This document shows positions 1 to 10,220 of a stretch of 27,832 bases of DNA, piece after piece (the stretch's first letter is position 1; each line of letters begins with the position of its first letter). The position numbers were made by a program, and so were the translations under genes. The stretch is taken from contig CASHSZ010000104.1 in the NCBI GenBank assembly GCA_949358305.1, forward strand, positions 1 through 27,832. Direction: 5' to 3'. The notes beneath the pieces were generated by a model. The model saw only the letters and a list, made by a program, of their open reading frames with translations, had not been told where the DNA came from and ran no database searches. The DNA comes from Strigamia acuminata. Lineage: Eukaryota; Arthropoda; Chilopoda; Geophilomorpha; Linotaeniidae.

Positions 1-313
1 GTGGCCGATGAGTATTTTGACAAAGTGTATTCATGGCAGAACATATGGGATAATCTGGTGGTGATGAGAATGACAGTTGTCCCCTTCGGGGTCAACTCGT
101 CCCCTTTCCTCCTGTGTGCTTCCATCCGCAAACAGGGGAAGAAGTATATCGAGACGCACCCCAAGGAAGCGGACGCGCTCGATAAAAGAATCTATATGGA
201 TGACCTTACCTCCGGTGGAGACGGAGTCAAGAAGACTGTTTCACACTGCGAATCTCTTCGTGCCATCCTTGATGACGCCAAAATGCCATTGGTGAAATGG
301 GTAACTTCTGACC
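1..313 (+). CDS. pol: BEL/Pao pol, reverse transcriptase segment (partial, interrupted)
   Basis: This is part of the reverse transcriptase of a BEL/Pao LTR retrotransposon, the enzyme that copies element RNA into DNA in virus-like particles. The frame is open at the window edge, so the gene begins upstream; the GTG at position 1 is not a real start. Visible are the palm block PFGVNSSPFLL (residues 28-38) and the catalytic box YMDD (residues 65-68, bases 193-204), whose two aspartates bind the metal ions. Both match the spacing usual for the family. The frame stops being BEL at 313, where another LTR element begins. The same frame resumes at 6385, and the four bases GACC occur at both edges. 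Removing the insert and one GACC copy would rejoin the two parts in frame with no stop, so the BEL element was apparently intact here when it was hit. The identification as RT is strong; BEL/Pao rather than another LTR clade rests mainly on the downstream half. Confidence 0.93.
310..313. repeat. Target site duplication of nested LTR element, left copy
   Basis: GACC directly before the TG of the left LTR is repeated at 6385-6388 directly after the CA of the right LTR. A 4-bp duplication is usual for LTR integrases. The frame logic of the interrupted BEL gene agrees with these exact boundaries. Confidence 0.9.
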
Positions 314-1085
314 TGTTTCTAGCAGTGCTTGAAGACCGTGTTGCACTCTAGAAGACATTAGAAAATGGTTAAAATAAATAACCCTATTTACCAGAACTTG
401 TGAAGAATCCCAAAGAAGAAAGTCCATTACAGGAAAAACCTTGATGTGAAACCTGTAAAGTGAGCTGCGAACATGTTGGGATAATTCAATACTATTGTGC
501 TCAAGTTAGCACACAAAAACGAATTTATTGTAAAGTTAAAATCTATCAAAACATTACATGAAAAGAGAGGAGAAAATTAACAAACTTAGGACTAGAAAAA
601 CTATATAACAAGTCAGTGTAGTTGCTGCGCAACCTACAACAATTAGAGCAGCGGCTCTTAGCAACGAGTGGCAACAATCGCTCGCAAGAGGCGAATTGTA
701 CCTCTAGTGACAAAATGATAAAGCGTATACAAGAAAATACACAGTTTCGAGTATAAAATCATTACAAAAGGCACAAAACCGTAATAAATTAAGACAAAGT
801 GTTTCAAATAAATGAACTAACTTAGGAACTAACAGCAGCGACTCTTTGGACGAATCCAAGCAGTCAAACTCCAAAGAATCAAAGAAAAGATACAAGATTA
901 CCTTAAGAAAGACAGCTTAAATCAGGTAATTCACCACTCCCACTTCACAAACTACACGAAATTCATTTAGCATTTAGCCAAAACTTAAGCTGCACTATTA
1001 ACTAAACACAAACTTAAATAATTGATCAATTAAAGCAAATCCGCTATTGCGATAGCAAAAATCCATGTTGCACGTGCTCGCAACA
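314..1085 (-). repeat. LTR of nested element (its 3' LTR)
   Basis: This 772-bp repeat matches 5613-6384 base for base by eye except at 672 (C here, T at 5971). In element orientation it starts TGTTGCGAGC and ends AGAAACA. On the - strand a TATATA lies at 607-602 and an AATAAA at 529-524, about 80 bases apart. That fits a U3 promoter and R-region poly(A) signal, but it is weak evidence in such AT-rich sequence. A 63-codon ORF occurs identically in both LTRs and is not considered a gene. Confidence 0.95.
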
Positions 1086-4000
1086 GCGTTGCCGGCCAAA
1101 GAAGAAGGGAAGGCAAGGCAGAAAATCGTTGAAGGAATTCCCCATCAAAACCAAGAGCACAGGAAAAAAAGTACCTAACCAAACTCGACTTTGTGAAAGT
1201 CGCGAAGGCAAAACCATAAACACGAAGGCAACAAGCTGGTACCTAAACATCCGGGACCTCTAGGCGCTTCCTAGAGTCATGGGCGTCAAAGTCGGATCGC
1301 GGCCCATAAAACACCGGAGAGACGAAAGAAAAGAGAAGTTGCGTTGCGGCGCACTTCCTTATCAACAACCAATAAAGACTAAAAGAAACTTAGAACACGA
1401 GAGAAGAAAGAGAAGGGTCATGCCACGATGACCTAGTCCAGACACTAAGGGGCTATGGCGTCGCCAATAAACACGTGGCGCACACGCAGAAAACCTTTAG
1501 AAAATCCGACTGAACGGGTTTTCTAACTAAAACGACGTGAGAACATTGCGGGAGCTTGTCCGAAAGCTCAGTCTGTCAACTCGTAGACAGACGCTTAAAC
1601 TAATGGAAACTAGAAGCAGGAAAACGAGAATCCTCGTCAAAGAGGAAGGGGTGCTGGTCAATAACACTTGCCTGACCACACACCGAGGTTCAAAGTCTCA
1701 GAACCGAGAACTAAACGTCGTCGAGGAAGGAAAACTGTCACAAAAACTCTTGACCGAGCATGGCCTCGCAAGGAACATGACATACATGAAGACCAGAAGA
1801 AACTGGGAACGTGAAAGAAAACTAACTTGATAAACGGCAGGCTTCACCGCCTCGTTGACCTCGAGCCCGCGCTCAAGTGGCCACGTACCACGGAAACCTC
1901 CGCCCGCACGAAAACACGAGCCGCGAACTCAAACTTATTAAACTATTAAAGACGACCTTTTTCCAGAAAACAAGAAAAATGCAAACTAAGGGAATGAATG
2001 CGTTGACCCAAACCTATCGTCTGACAACCACCCAGCATTCGTACGAAGAACTAGAAAATGCCGTCAAGACCTAGGCACCACTCTTTCGCAAAGAGTGACC
2101 AACTAACAACTTACCCAAAGCCATGACCACCTAGCTAACATGATCACGCCAGAAGGAGGAAAAAGAGAACAAGAAGGCATGAAGCTCAGGCAATGCGAAC
2201 CATTCGCAGCAACTGCCACGCAAAGGCGTTGACCGCACCCTGACTCGACATGAACCCACGAAACCGCTAAGAGCGAAGAATAACGAAAAAAGGAAAAAAC
2301 TTAGTCAGGTGACTGAGCAAGCCAACTGCGACCTCTTGTCCACAGCGACAAGGAAACACGCGCACGCTGACCCATCGACCACAACTTTATCTAACTAACA
2401 AGAGAAGAAACGGTTCAATTATCTAAAAAAAAACGAGCACGTTCCGTGCAAATAAATACCGGCAAAAACGTCAATATTATCACTAAAGCTATTGGCCAAG
2501 TATGGCCTCACAAAGGAAACTAACAAACTGGAACTGTGAAAACCAGCAGGAATTCCAAAACACTAAACTTTCTGCTTTTTTTTTTTCGAAGAGGGAAAAA
2601 GTCCGTACCCAAATAATCAATCCATTTCCTCCCCACAAGAAAAGAAAGGAAAGGGACCTGCTTCTTTTTGAAGATCAACAGGTGTCAAACGATACGGAAA
2701 AATGTTGGAAGCAGTGCAACTGCAACCAAATGAAGCAAAGCTACACTTCCTGCACGAAAACTAATCACGTTGTTGAAAAGAAATTAAAACCGGTGGCTTT
2801 CCTTCAGCCGAGCTGCGCTTTACGAATGTGCCTTGAACAAAGAGGTACCCGATGGACATCGCGTTTGCACCCGGGCCACCGTGTAGCCTGTTGTGAGCAG
2901 ACTACCACGAAGACTGAAACTTCTTTAACCGAAGGGGAAATAAAAACTAGATCTAGCTGAAACCCCATGCTCCAATAAGGAGGCTACCGTATGAACGCTT
3001 GGCCCACCCCGAGTCGGAACCAATATGATTGAACCGAGAAACGAGAGAAGAGGGAGGGTTGCTTGACGTCCCTGATTGCGAGGGGCATCACACGTAGATA
3101 TGAGCACAAGGGCTTGCCAGTTGCCAACCGCATTCCTGGAACCGGTAAGCAACTGCAAGTCGAGAATTGACTCGCTCACACATCCATTGACGACATCTTC
3201 GATCAGCAAGCCGACTTCCGGAAATCGCCACTCTACTGAAAGCAAGTGTCGTCCAATGGCTAAAACGTGTTGCCAAGTGCCGGCGCCAAGAAGGCCGCAC
3301 ACACACGTCCTTCGACCCATCCTAGAGTGGGCTCCCTGCCTAGTGCATGTCTGCCTCACTGCAGAGCTAGGGATGAAAGACTAACAACAACTACTCAGTC
3401 GTGGGAAGCAAACGTAGAAATAGGGGCCGCCAAGAGGCGCAGGGACTTTGTCTCGGACACGACATCTAACAGAGTATGGCAGTGCAAACCTGCCCTCTGA
3501 AACACATCGAATGGCAGTCCTTGCTGTGCACAGCAAGAACGACCATCCAAAACAAGTACCTATACCCTACCGCCACGCCAGCTAGCCACAACCATAAAAT
3601 AGCAAGCAAGCTATTTCCTAAACGAATAAGCTAGCGAAAATGCAGAACGTAACATCACCAGCGGTAGACACTGGGTGCAGCGGTCAACAACAAAAACTGG
3701 ACTTGTCCAGTGGGCGGTGCGGATCGGCTGCTCTAAACTTCCAGCACCGACAGAAGTCACACGCCTTTCTAAATCCAAACCCACTTGCAAACAAGTTGTG
3801 TAACAACCTAAACTAACAGAGATTGACGGACAGGTAAGAACCGACTGACCTCGCGGGCCAGTGCTTTCCCTGCAAAACACGAGCAGCAAGAGAACGAATC
3901 TCGTTCTAAAAACAAGAAACGTTCTACAAACACACGAATACAAACGGGTGTGCCCTCTCCCGGAGCGGAGAGATGACCGACACCAGAGCTCACGAGGAAA

Positions 4001-4923
4001 CTCGAGCGGCACACAAAACTAAAACCGAGAACGGCGGGCTTCGACCGCCTCGCTGGTCCCGGACTGGCCTCATAACACCAGCGTCCGATCACCAATGACT
4101 AGCGGAAACCCCCAACTGAAAGGACCCCGAGCTGTGAACCCGGACCTTCTTGAAACAGACAAAGGCAAAAACAGATAGAGCCCCTTATAGAAGGCGGGAC
4201 TCTGCAATAAGACGCAACATCATGAAAAAAAGGAGAGAGCAGATCACGAGGTATGACTCGTGCATCGCTACTCCGGCCACAAGAGCCATGGGACAGATTT
4301 CCCATCTCAACACGAAATCCCCTTTTTAACGGTAAAGGAGAAATTCGATTAACAACTGCTAAACGAACTAAACGAAAAAGCCAAACGAATATAAGGCTAG
4401 CGGCAGAACATACTGGCGAACTCGTCTACAAGGGACCTGACAATCAAAACTTGAAGAGAACTAACTATATTAAGCATGAATCGGACTGAAAATCTCACCA
4501 AACGTGAGCAAATCGAGTAAAGCTAATAAATATACACGGGTTAAGTATAAACTATCAAAGATGCAAACTCTAACTAGACCCAAATAGAAAACGCCAGCAA
4601 AATTATACCAGCCACCTTATTTTATCTCAAAAGGGAAACGTGAAACAAGATCACAGTAAATCGTAAGAAAAAGGACAACAACTGTTACAGGGAATCTAAA
4701 GGGACTTTGCCGACAGCTCTACATAATAGACTATCGCCACAAGGCGCGAACATGCGAGGAAAACTAGAGAAAATGAGCTAAAAACGACCCTTATCCACTG
4801 TAAAAACCTAACGCCCCTTAAAACCCCAAAACGACCACAATTTCCCCCAAAAACCTTAAAATTAACAATAAAAGCGAGAAAATATTCGATAAAAACGAAA
4901 ATGATCGACAAAAAACAAAATCT
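1086..4923 (-). other. Interior of nested element without recognisable coding content
   Basis: The + strand here is rich in A and G runs, so the element's own strand is pyrimidine-rich. The longest open frames are 130-150 codons, overlap one another on both strands and show no motif I recognise: no zinc knuckle, no aspartic protease DSG/DTG context, no YxDD box and no DDE spacing. Two stretches near 1840-1880 and 4030-4080 resemble each other loosely (both contain a GGCTTC...CCGCCTCG core). The region could be decayed gag-pol or a captured non-coding filler. Confidence 0.6.
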
Positions 4924-5592
4924 TCATTGCCGACTCTTGTACATTGCGTTGTGTTTAACTGGACTACAGGCGGCGTAACTGTCGCTTGAACATCCGAAGC
5001 TCGCAAGTTGCGTTGCAGCTTGGCGGATCCGTCTGGACACGTGGCACGCCAACACCTGACTGACGACAAGACGAGACCAATCTTGACTCGGCGGCAAAAC
5101 TGTTCGACCGATGAGCGCATTGGGCAGTCCTATCATGTTGCACAAGTGGCGCTGCTTCTTTCTGCTCGGTGAAAGATCGTCAATTGATCCCGGAGTGGCC
5201 ACTGGAAACGGCAGACTCGATGATCGCCAACTTGACTGACGGCGCTCAGGTACGAACTGCATGGACGGCGACGGTGACCCACAGACTCGCACACGACCCA
5301 CTGGAAGCTCCCGAGACAAATTTCGCCATCCTGTGCGGCGATTCTCGTCCCGCTTGTCAGCAATACACGCGGCGCTGGCCTCTCGCAACGAGGCGGTCAC
5401 CACCTCATGCTGTGGCGCAAATCGCTTGTCTCCGTTGCATTTGACGACCACTCGCTGCCTAAGCACCTGACGTACTCGCACACGATGCGCCTGAGAGTGT
5501 TTGAGCACACTCGAAACTCGCTTGATGACCATCTGCACGGCGGCATTCGAATATGGCGGACTTGCCTTTTCATCTCGAAATTCGGCCGACAT
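4924..5592 (-). CDS. Unidentified ORF in the gag position of the nested element
   Basis: This 222-codon frame starts at the first ATG after the primer binding site of the nested element, the position of gag in an LTR retrotransposon. The frame is also open upstream into the primer binding site. The product is basic, with many Arg, Ser and Val residues. It shows no CCHC zinc knuckle, no capsid motif I can recognise and no transmembrane segment. The stop falls at 4926-4924. Because it is the longest frame in the interior and correctly placed, it may be a remnant or a short form of gag. It may equally be a chance frame in GC-richer sequence: this part of the interior has clearly higher GC than the rest. 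No function is assigned. Confidence 0.3.
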   Translation of the reverse strand: MSAEFRDEKASPPYSNAAVQMVIKRVSSVLKHSQAHRVRVRQVLRQRVVVKCNGDKRFAPQHEVVTASLREASAACIADKRDENRRTGWRNLSRELPVGRVRVCGSPSPSMQFVPERRQSSWRSSSLPFPVATPGSIDDLSPSRKKQRHLCNMIGLPNALIGRTVLPPSQDWSRLVVSQVLACHVSRRIRQAATQLASFGCSSDSYAACSPVKHNAMYKSRQ

Positions 5593-5608
5593 CCTGGTCA
5601 CGGCACCA
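5591..5608 (-). promoter_or_regulatory. Primer binding site complementary to tRNA-His
   Basis: On the - strand, four bases after the LTR, stands TGGTGCCGTGACCAGGAT. Its complement ends in CCA and has the acceptor half TCACGGC expected of animal tRNA-His, whose 5' end is GCCGTGA. Eighteen bases from a terminal TGG is the usual length of a minus-strand primer site. This fixes the orientation of the element and identifies 5613-6384 as its 5' LTR. The tRNA assignment is from memory of the tRNA-His acceptor stem. Confidence 0.8.
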
Positions 5609-5612
5609 ACTT

Positions 5613-6384
5613 TGTTTCTAGCAGTGCTTGAAGACCGTGTTGCACTCTAGAAGACATTAGAAAATGGTTAAAATAAATAACCCTATTTACCAGAACTTGT
5701 GAAGAATCCCAAAGAAGAAAGTCCATTACAGGAAAAACCTTGATGTGAAACCTGTAAAGTGAGCTGCGAACATGTTGGGATAATTCAATACTATTGTGCT
5801 CAAGTTAGCACACAAAAACGAATTTATTGTAAAGTTAAAATCTATCAAAACATTACATGAAAAGAGAGGAGAAAATTAACAAACTTAGGACTAGAAAAAC
5901 TATATAACAAGTCAGTGTAGTTGCTGCGCAACCTACAACAATTAGAGCAGCGGCTCTTAGCAACGAGTGGTAACAATCGCTCGCAAGAGGCGAATTGTAC
6001 CTCTAGTGACAAAATGATAAAGCGTATACAAGAAAATACACAGTTTCGAGTATAAAATCATTACAAAAGGCACAAAACCGTAATAAATTAAGACAAAGTG
6101 TTTCAAATAAATGAACTAACTTAGGAACTAACAGCAGCGACTCTTTGGACGAATCCAAGCAGTCAAACTCCAAAGAATCAAAGAAAAGATACAAGATTAC
6201 CTTAAGAAAGACAGCTTAAATCAGGTAATTCACCACTCCCACTTCACAAACTACACGAAATTCATTTAGCATTTAGCCAAAACTTAAGCTGCACTATTAA
6301 CTAAACACAAACTTAAATAATTGATCAATTAAAGCAAATCCGCTATTGCGATAGCAAAAATCCATGTTGCACGTGCTCGCAACA
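5613..6384 (-). repeat. LTR of nested element (its 5' LTR)
   Basis: Second 772-bp LTR, the same as 314-1085 except for T at 5971. Its right end, CAACA, abuts the GACC duplication at 6385. The equivalent - strand TATATA is at 5906-5901 and AATAAA at 5828-5823. Confidence 0.95.
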
Positions 6385-6388
6385 GACC
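6385..6388. repeat. Target site duplication of nested LTR element, right copy
   Basis: GACC after the right LTR, paired with 310-313. Confidence 0.9.
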
Positions 6389-8775
6389 CAACCGCTTTTG
6401 CCGAACTGAAGAGCAAAGACTTTCACATGAGAGCTGAGACTTTTGACGAATTGGGCACTATCAAGATGCTAGGCATTCTGTGGGACGTCAAAGAAGACGT
6501 TATTATGTTTCGCATTCCCGCTTGCGAAGAAATTCCTCGATCCAAGAGAGGAGTTCTTTCACTCGTTGCGTCTGTATTTGACCCGCTAGGATTCGTCTCT
6601 CCTGTCGTTCTCTCGATGCGATTGCTTTTGCAAAGATTTTGGGGTCGTTCATTGGACTGGGATGACGTCATTACCGATGAGGAAAAGGTCCAGGTGTCGA
6701 AATGGCACGCTGATCTTGAACAATTGAAAGCCATGAAGGTGAAGAGATGGTTAGGAACTCGCTCTGGCGAACCGCTGACGCTCGAAGTCTACTGCGATGC
6801 CAGCCCCAAGGCTTATGGTTGCGCGATCTACCTCCGCAACGCCGACGGAGCAAGCGAGCTTCTTCTCAGCAAAAGCCGCATTGCGCCGGTGAAACCGCTG
6901 TCGTTACCTCGATTAGAACTGACAGCAACAGTCGTGGGCGTTAGGATGACGGAATACATCCTCGAGGACTTTTTGCCTGACTATCTAGTCGACAAAGTGA
7001 CGTATTACTCGGATTCCATGGTCGCTCTTGGTTGGATCAAATCCACAAAGAACCAGTGGAAACCTTACGTTTCGAACCGGGTAGCTGAGGTTCTCAGCAA
7101 GTCCAACCCCACACAGTGGAATTACGTTCCGACAAAGGAAAATCCTGCTGATCTTTTAACCAGACCATGTGATGCGAAAACGCTCACAGAAAGTCATCTT
7201 TGGTGGTATGGTCCAAGTCTACAAACCGCAATTCCGATGGATCCAGATGAGGTTGTCTTTCCTAAAGAGGAAATTAAACCCGTCGCTCATGTTATCTCAG
7301 CTCAAGAGGATTTTCTTGATCATTTTACCCGACATTTCAGCTCGTTGAACCGCTTATCGCGTGTCTTAGCGTACATTTTGCGCTGGCGTTCTCCTTCTTT
7401 TCGCGGGGAAGAACTCGATCCGAGCGAGTTAGAAGCAGCTGAAGAACGACTTATCCGTTGGTCGCAAAGTTTTTACTTTTCTGAGGAACGCGATTCTGTA
7501 AAGAACAAAGAGGAAGTCAACAAGGGCTCACCACTCAGGAATTTTGATTTGTTTTTGGACGAAAAAGACCTTTTGCGTCTGAGAAGTCGCTTAGGAAAGT
7601 CTGACCTTCCGTTTGACGAATCGTATCCGATTTTCTTACACCCTGACAGCTGGGTTACACGTCTGATTATCCGGAAGATTCATCTAGATCTCATGCATGG
7701 AGATCTAAGTGAGACATTGCATCGCACGCGCGATCGTTTTTGGATACTTCGTGGCCGAAGGACAGTCCAGTCCGTCATACGCGGTTGTCTTGTTTGCAAA
7801 AAGGCAAAGCTCGCTCGCAGCGATCCGCCCATGGGTGATCCGCCTATGGAGAGGATGACTCCAGCTGCACCGTTCCAGCACACCGGTATCGACCATTTGG
7901 GTCCGATTACTGCCAAAGTACATGGAGAACAGAGCAAGGTTTATATCTTACTGTTTACCTGCCTCGTGACACGGAGCATCCATCTGGAAGTCTCAGAAGA
8001 TTTATCAGTGGAGCGCTTTCTGCTTGCTTTTAGACGTTTCGGTGCTAGATACGGATATCCAGCAAAAGTCTTCTCTGACAACTCAAAAACGTTTGAAAGA
8101 GGATGCCTAGAAATTCAATCATGGGGAAAATTGATTGCCAAAAAAGGTTTTCAGACAATGTTGGCCAAAAATCGTGTTAGGTGGACGTTTATCCCTCCCC
8201 TGTCTCCATGGACAGGAGGTGCCTGGGAAAGATTGGTCCGATCGGTAAAAGATAAACTCCGTAAAACGTTGTTGCGCCGAAGCATTGATCTGGAAACGCT
8301 TCAGACAGTCGTGGCGGAAGTATGCTCGGTTCTAAATTCGAGACCCCTCTCCTATGTACACGAGGAACCGGACGGGGGCCGCATACTTTCCCCCGAAAAC
8401 TTTTTAACCGGTGGCATGCCAAAGTATGTCATTAATCGAACAGTCAACGCGATCCGACGCAAGGATCTCAAGAAACTCGACCGAAAACGAAGACAATTTA
8501 TTTGGGAGTTTTGGACATATTGGCGAGAAAGCTATCTTAAGCAATTAAGAAACTTCCACGAGATGACAGGCGATCCGTCCTTTAAGAACCCAACCGTTGG
8601 CCAGATTGTTCTAATGGAGAAAGTTGGATCCAATCCATACTTTTGGCCATTGGCACGAATCAAGGAGGTGATGCCAGGAGAGGATGGGCTCATACGCGTT
8701 GCGCGCGTCACAGCGGCGAATGGAAAGGAGTATCTGCGCTCAGTCCGCCACATCCGAGCACTCGAATTAGATTAA
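6385..8775 (+). CDS. pol: BEL/Pao pol: RT C-terminal end, RNase H, integrase, C-terminal domain
   Basis: Continuation of the interrupted BEL/Pao polyprotein, 796 codons to TAA at 8773-8775. The open frame extends seven codons further upstream, but those lie in the inserted LTR. Counting from 6385, RNase H shows YCDAS (Asp138), LPRLEL (Glu178), SDS (Asp210) and ENPAD (Asp256), the four acidic positions that cleave RNA in RNA-DNA hybrids. The integrase zinc-binding domain is His433, His438, Cys468, Cys471. The catalytic core has Asp503 in GIDHLG, Asp565 in SDNSKTF and Glu615 in GGAWERL, the DDE triad that joins element DNA to the host genome. Residues about 715-793 match the BEL-type C-terminal domain (DUF5641-like) with VGQIVL and YLRSVRHIRALEL. 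There is no frameshift or internal stop, and all catalytic residues are present, so this part was young or under constraint before the insertion split it. Most likely dead now as a unit because its RT is interrupted. Confidence 0.96.
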   Translation, partial: DPTAFAELKSKDFHMRAETFDELGTIKMLGILWDVKEDVIMFRIPACEEIPRSKRGVLSLVASVFDPLGFVSPVVLSMRLLLQRFWGRSLDWDDVITDEEKVQVSKWHADLEQLKAMKVKRWLGTRSGEPLTLEVYCDASPKAYGCAIYLRNADGASELLLSKSRIAPVKPLSLPRLELTATVVGVRMTEYILEDFLPDYLVDKVTYYSDSMVALGWIKSTKNQWKPYVSNRVAEVLSKSNPTQWNYVPTKENPADLLTRPCDAKTLTESHLWWYGPSLQTAIPMDPDEVVFPKEEIKPVAHVISAQEDFLDHFTRHFSSLNRLSRVLAYILRWRSPSFRGEELDPSELEAAEERLIRWSQSFYFSEERDSVKNKEEVNKGSPLRNFDLFLDEKDLLRLRSRLGKSDLPFDESYPIFLHPDSWVTRLIIRKIHLDLMHGDLSETLHRTRDRFWILRGRRTVQSVIRGCLVCKKAKLARSDPPMGDPPMERMTPAAPFQHTGIDHLGPITAKVHGEQSKVYILLFTCLVTRSIHLEVSEDLSVERFLLAFRRFGARYGYPAKVFSDNSKTFERGCLEIQSWGKLIAKKGFQTMLAKNRVRWTFIPPLSPWTGGAWERLVRSVKDKLRKTLLRRSIDLETLQTVVAEVCSVLNSRPLSYVHEEPDGGRILSPENFLTGGMPKYVINRTVNAIRRKDLKKLDRKRRQFIWEFWTYWRESYLKQLRNFHEMTGDPSFKNPTVGQIVLMEKVGSNPYFWPLARIKEVMPGEDGLIRVARVTAANGKEYLRSVRHIRALELD

Positions 8776-8819
8776 CACGACGACCCGCCTGCCTATGGTG
8801 GACGTCACTTTTCTTTCGC

Positions 8820-8827
8820 GGGGAAGA
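8820..8827 (+). promoter_or_regulatory. Candidate polypurine tract of the BEL element
   Basis: GGGGAAGA lies 45 bases after the pol stop and three bases before TGTTGCTAGC, which could be the LTR start. A purine run next to a TG is what plus-strand priming needs. It is short, so support is moderate. Confidence 0.4.
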
Positions 8828-8830
8828 CGC

Positions 8831-10055
8831 TGTTGCTAGCAGCGTTGGAATTTCACGTCAATTCATTTTATTCCCTGGAAAGTCAAATTAGTCTTTAATT
8901 TCTTTCTTAAAGCGAACATTCAATTTTCTACTCATCTTATGAGATTTTACGTGTTACTCGCTTCCTGGAATGCATTTTTGTGTCGAACTAGAATGCAGAT
9001 GTATTTGTTATTAACGATTTATTGTTAACCCGTTTATTTTGGAGTCAGTATTTGGTCTCACAAACCTTTGCTGTCTTGTCTGTGTCCACACAAGGTGCGG
9101 CATCGCCCAGCTTGTGTGTGAATCGTCAAAGTACGAACGTTTTTGGCGTCAACGATCTTGCTAACGTGTGCGCTTGCACCAGTTGCACTGGCGGAATCGT
9201 TTCCGGTTCTGTCAAGTGTCAAAAATCTCTGCTAATCAATGTTTACATGCCTGTTGATTGTGCTTTCCTTCTGGTTTAATTCCCGCCTGTCTAGGGAATT
9301 TTTCCCAGTTGTCTTTGTCCTGTTTGCGTCGTCTGCTCGATCAGTCGTCCGCCATTACGATGGGCGTGGCTTAATGTTGCTTGTAATTTAAGCATAGCAA
9401 TTACTGTTGTGCTGTTTCTTTGTGTTTTAATAAGTAATTGGGGCTTCTTATATTTAGTAATAAAATAGTTGTAAGTCTTATTGCTTGTTACTTCTAAGTT
9501 TTATTTCTTAATGCTGCACTCATTGTGGAGTTGCACTCTCATTGGTTATAAATTCCTGTATTTATTCCTTTCCTTATATTTTGGCTTGATTGCTGTATTT
9601 TCAAGTGTGTTTATAGTTTTTCAATGAGTGTTTCACTTTGAAAGTGTATGGAATATGTATTTATTTACTTTATTGTACATTTTCAGCTGTTAGGCTTAAG
9701 ATTCTAGAGTTATCATTTTCTACGGTAGGTTTACTGTAACAGTTATACATTTTTCTCCTTGAAATCCCTTGGAGACCTCTGTAGAAATTGAGTGCATTTG
9801 TCCTTAGACAATGCAGCAGTTATTGCGCTTGTCGCTGCTTATTGTTTTTGATCGTGCTGCATTGTTAGTACTTGTTGTTATGTATTTCCGAGAATAAATG
9901 GTTGCTTTTTATCTTCTCTCTTTTGGAAATACTTCTTCACTCGCTTGACCACGATGGCGTGTGAGTAGGGCACCAATACGCGCTCTCTCTCCCCAGGGAC
10001 AGCTCCAGATGCATAGTAGTTGAGTTCCTTTCATCTTTACCCACTGAAAACTACA
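8831..10055 (+). repeat. Probable 3' LTR of the BEL element
   Basis: The non-coding stretch after pol starts TGTTGCTAGC behind a purine tract and can be read to CTACA at 10055, giving TG...CA ends and 1225 bp. It contains TATAAA at 9547-9552 and AATAAA at 9893-9898, followed by T-rich sequence, in the order U3-R-U5. The upstream LTR lies outside the window, so the boundaries cannot be confirmed by a second copy. A 14-bp palindrome with GGCGCC follows directly at 10056-10069. A 85-codon frame at 9022-9279 inside it is not considered a gene. Confidence 0.45.
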
Positions 10056-10220
10056 GATTGGCGCCAATCTTCAGAGGAGATTCCAAGTCACGTTCTTACA
10101 CCACTATACGCCATGTTTGAGTCATCTTGTGAGATGTCTCACGTCTCTTCTCGTTTCTGACCAGCCACGCTGTCACTTGAAAATCTTATTTAAGTTTCTA
10201 CACCGCTAGAAACATGGGAG
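10056..10220. other. Spacer between BEL LTR and satellite
   Basis: It begins with the perfect palindrome GATTGGCGCCAATC (10056-10069). The rest looks single-copy within the window. The last bases, ACATGGGAG, resemble the end of a satellite unit, so the array may begin slightly before 10221. Nothing coding is seen. Confidence 0.4.

Larger units (their letters stand above)
314..6384 (-). mobile_element. Nested LTR retroelement, probably non-autonomous (LARD-like)
   Basis: The element is 6071 bp long, bounded by two 772-bp direct repeats that begin TG and end CA, and flanked by GACC duplications. It lies on the - strand, because the tRNA primer binding site is next to the right LTR. The 4.5-kb interior shows no RT, RNase H, integrase or protease motif in any frame, only short unrelated ORFs. 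It therefore looks like a large non-autonomous derivative that relies on another element's proteins. The LTRs differ at one base, so insertion was recent on the scale of the window. Oddity: no purine-rich tract is evident next to the left LTR in the element's own direction, where plus-strand priming would be expected. Confidence 0.9.

Noticed and set aside
704-895. 63-codon - frame found twice (also at 6003-6194)
   Set aside because: It lies inside both LTR copies and is duplicated because the LTR is; no other support.
2502-2960. 152-codon + frame in the nested element
   Set aside because: Wrong strand for the element, no motif, A-rich low-complexity content.
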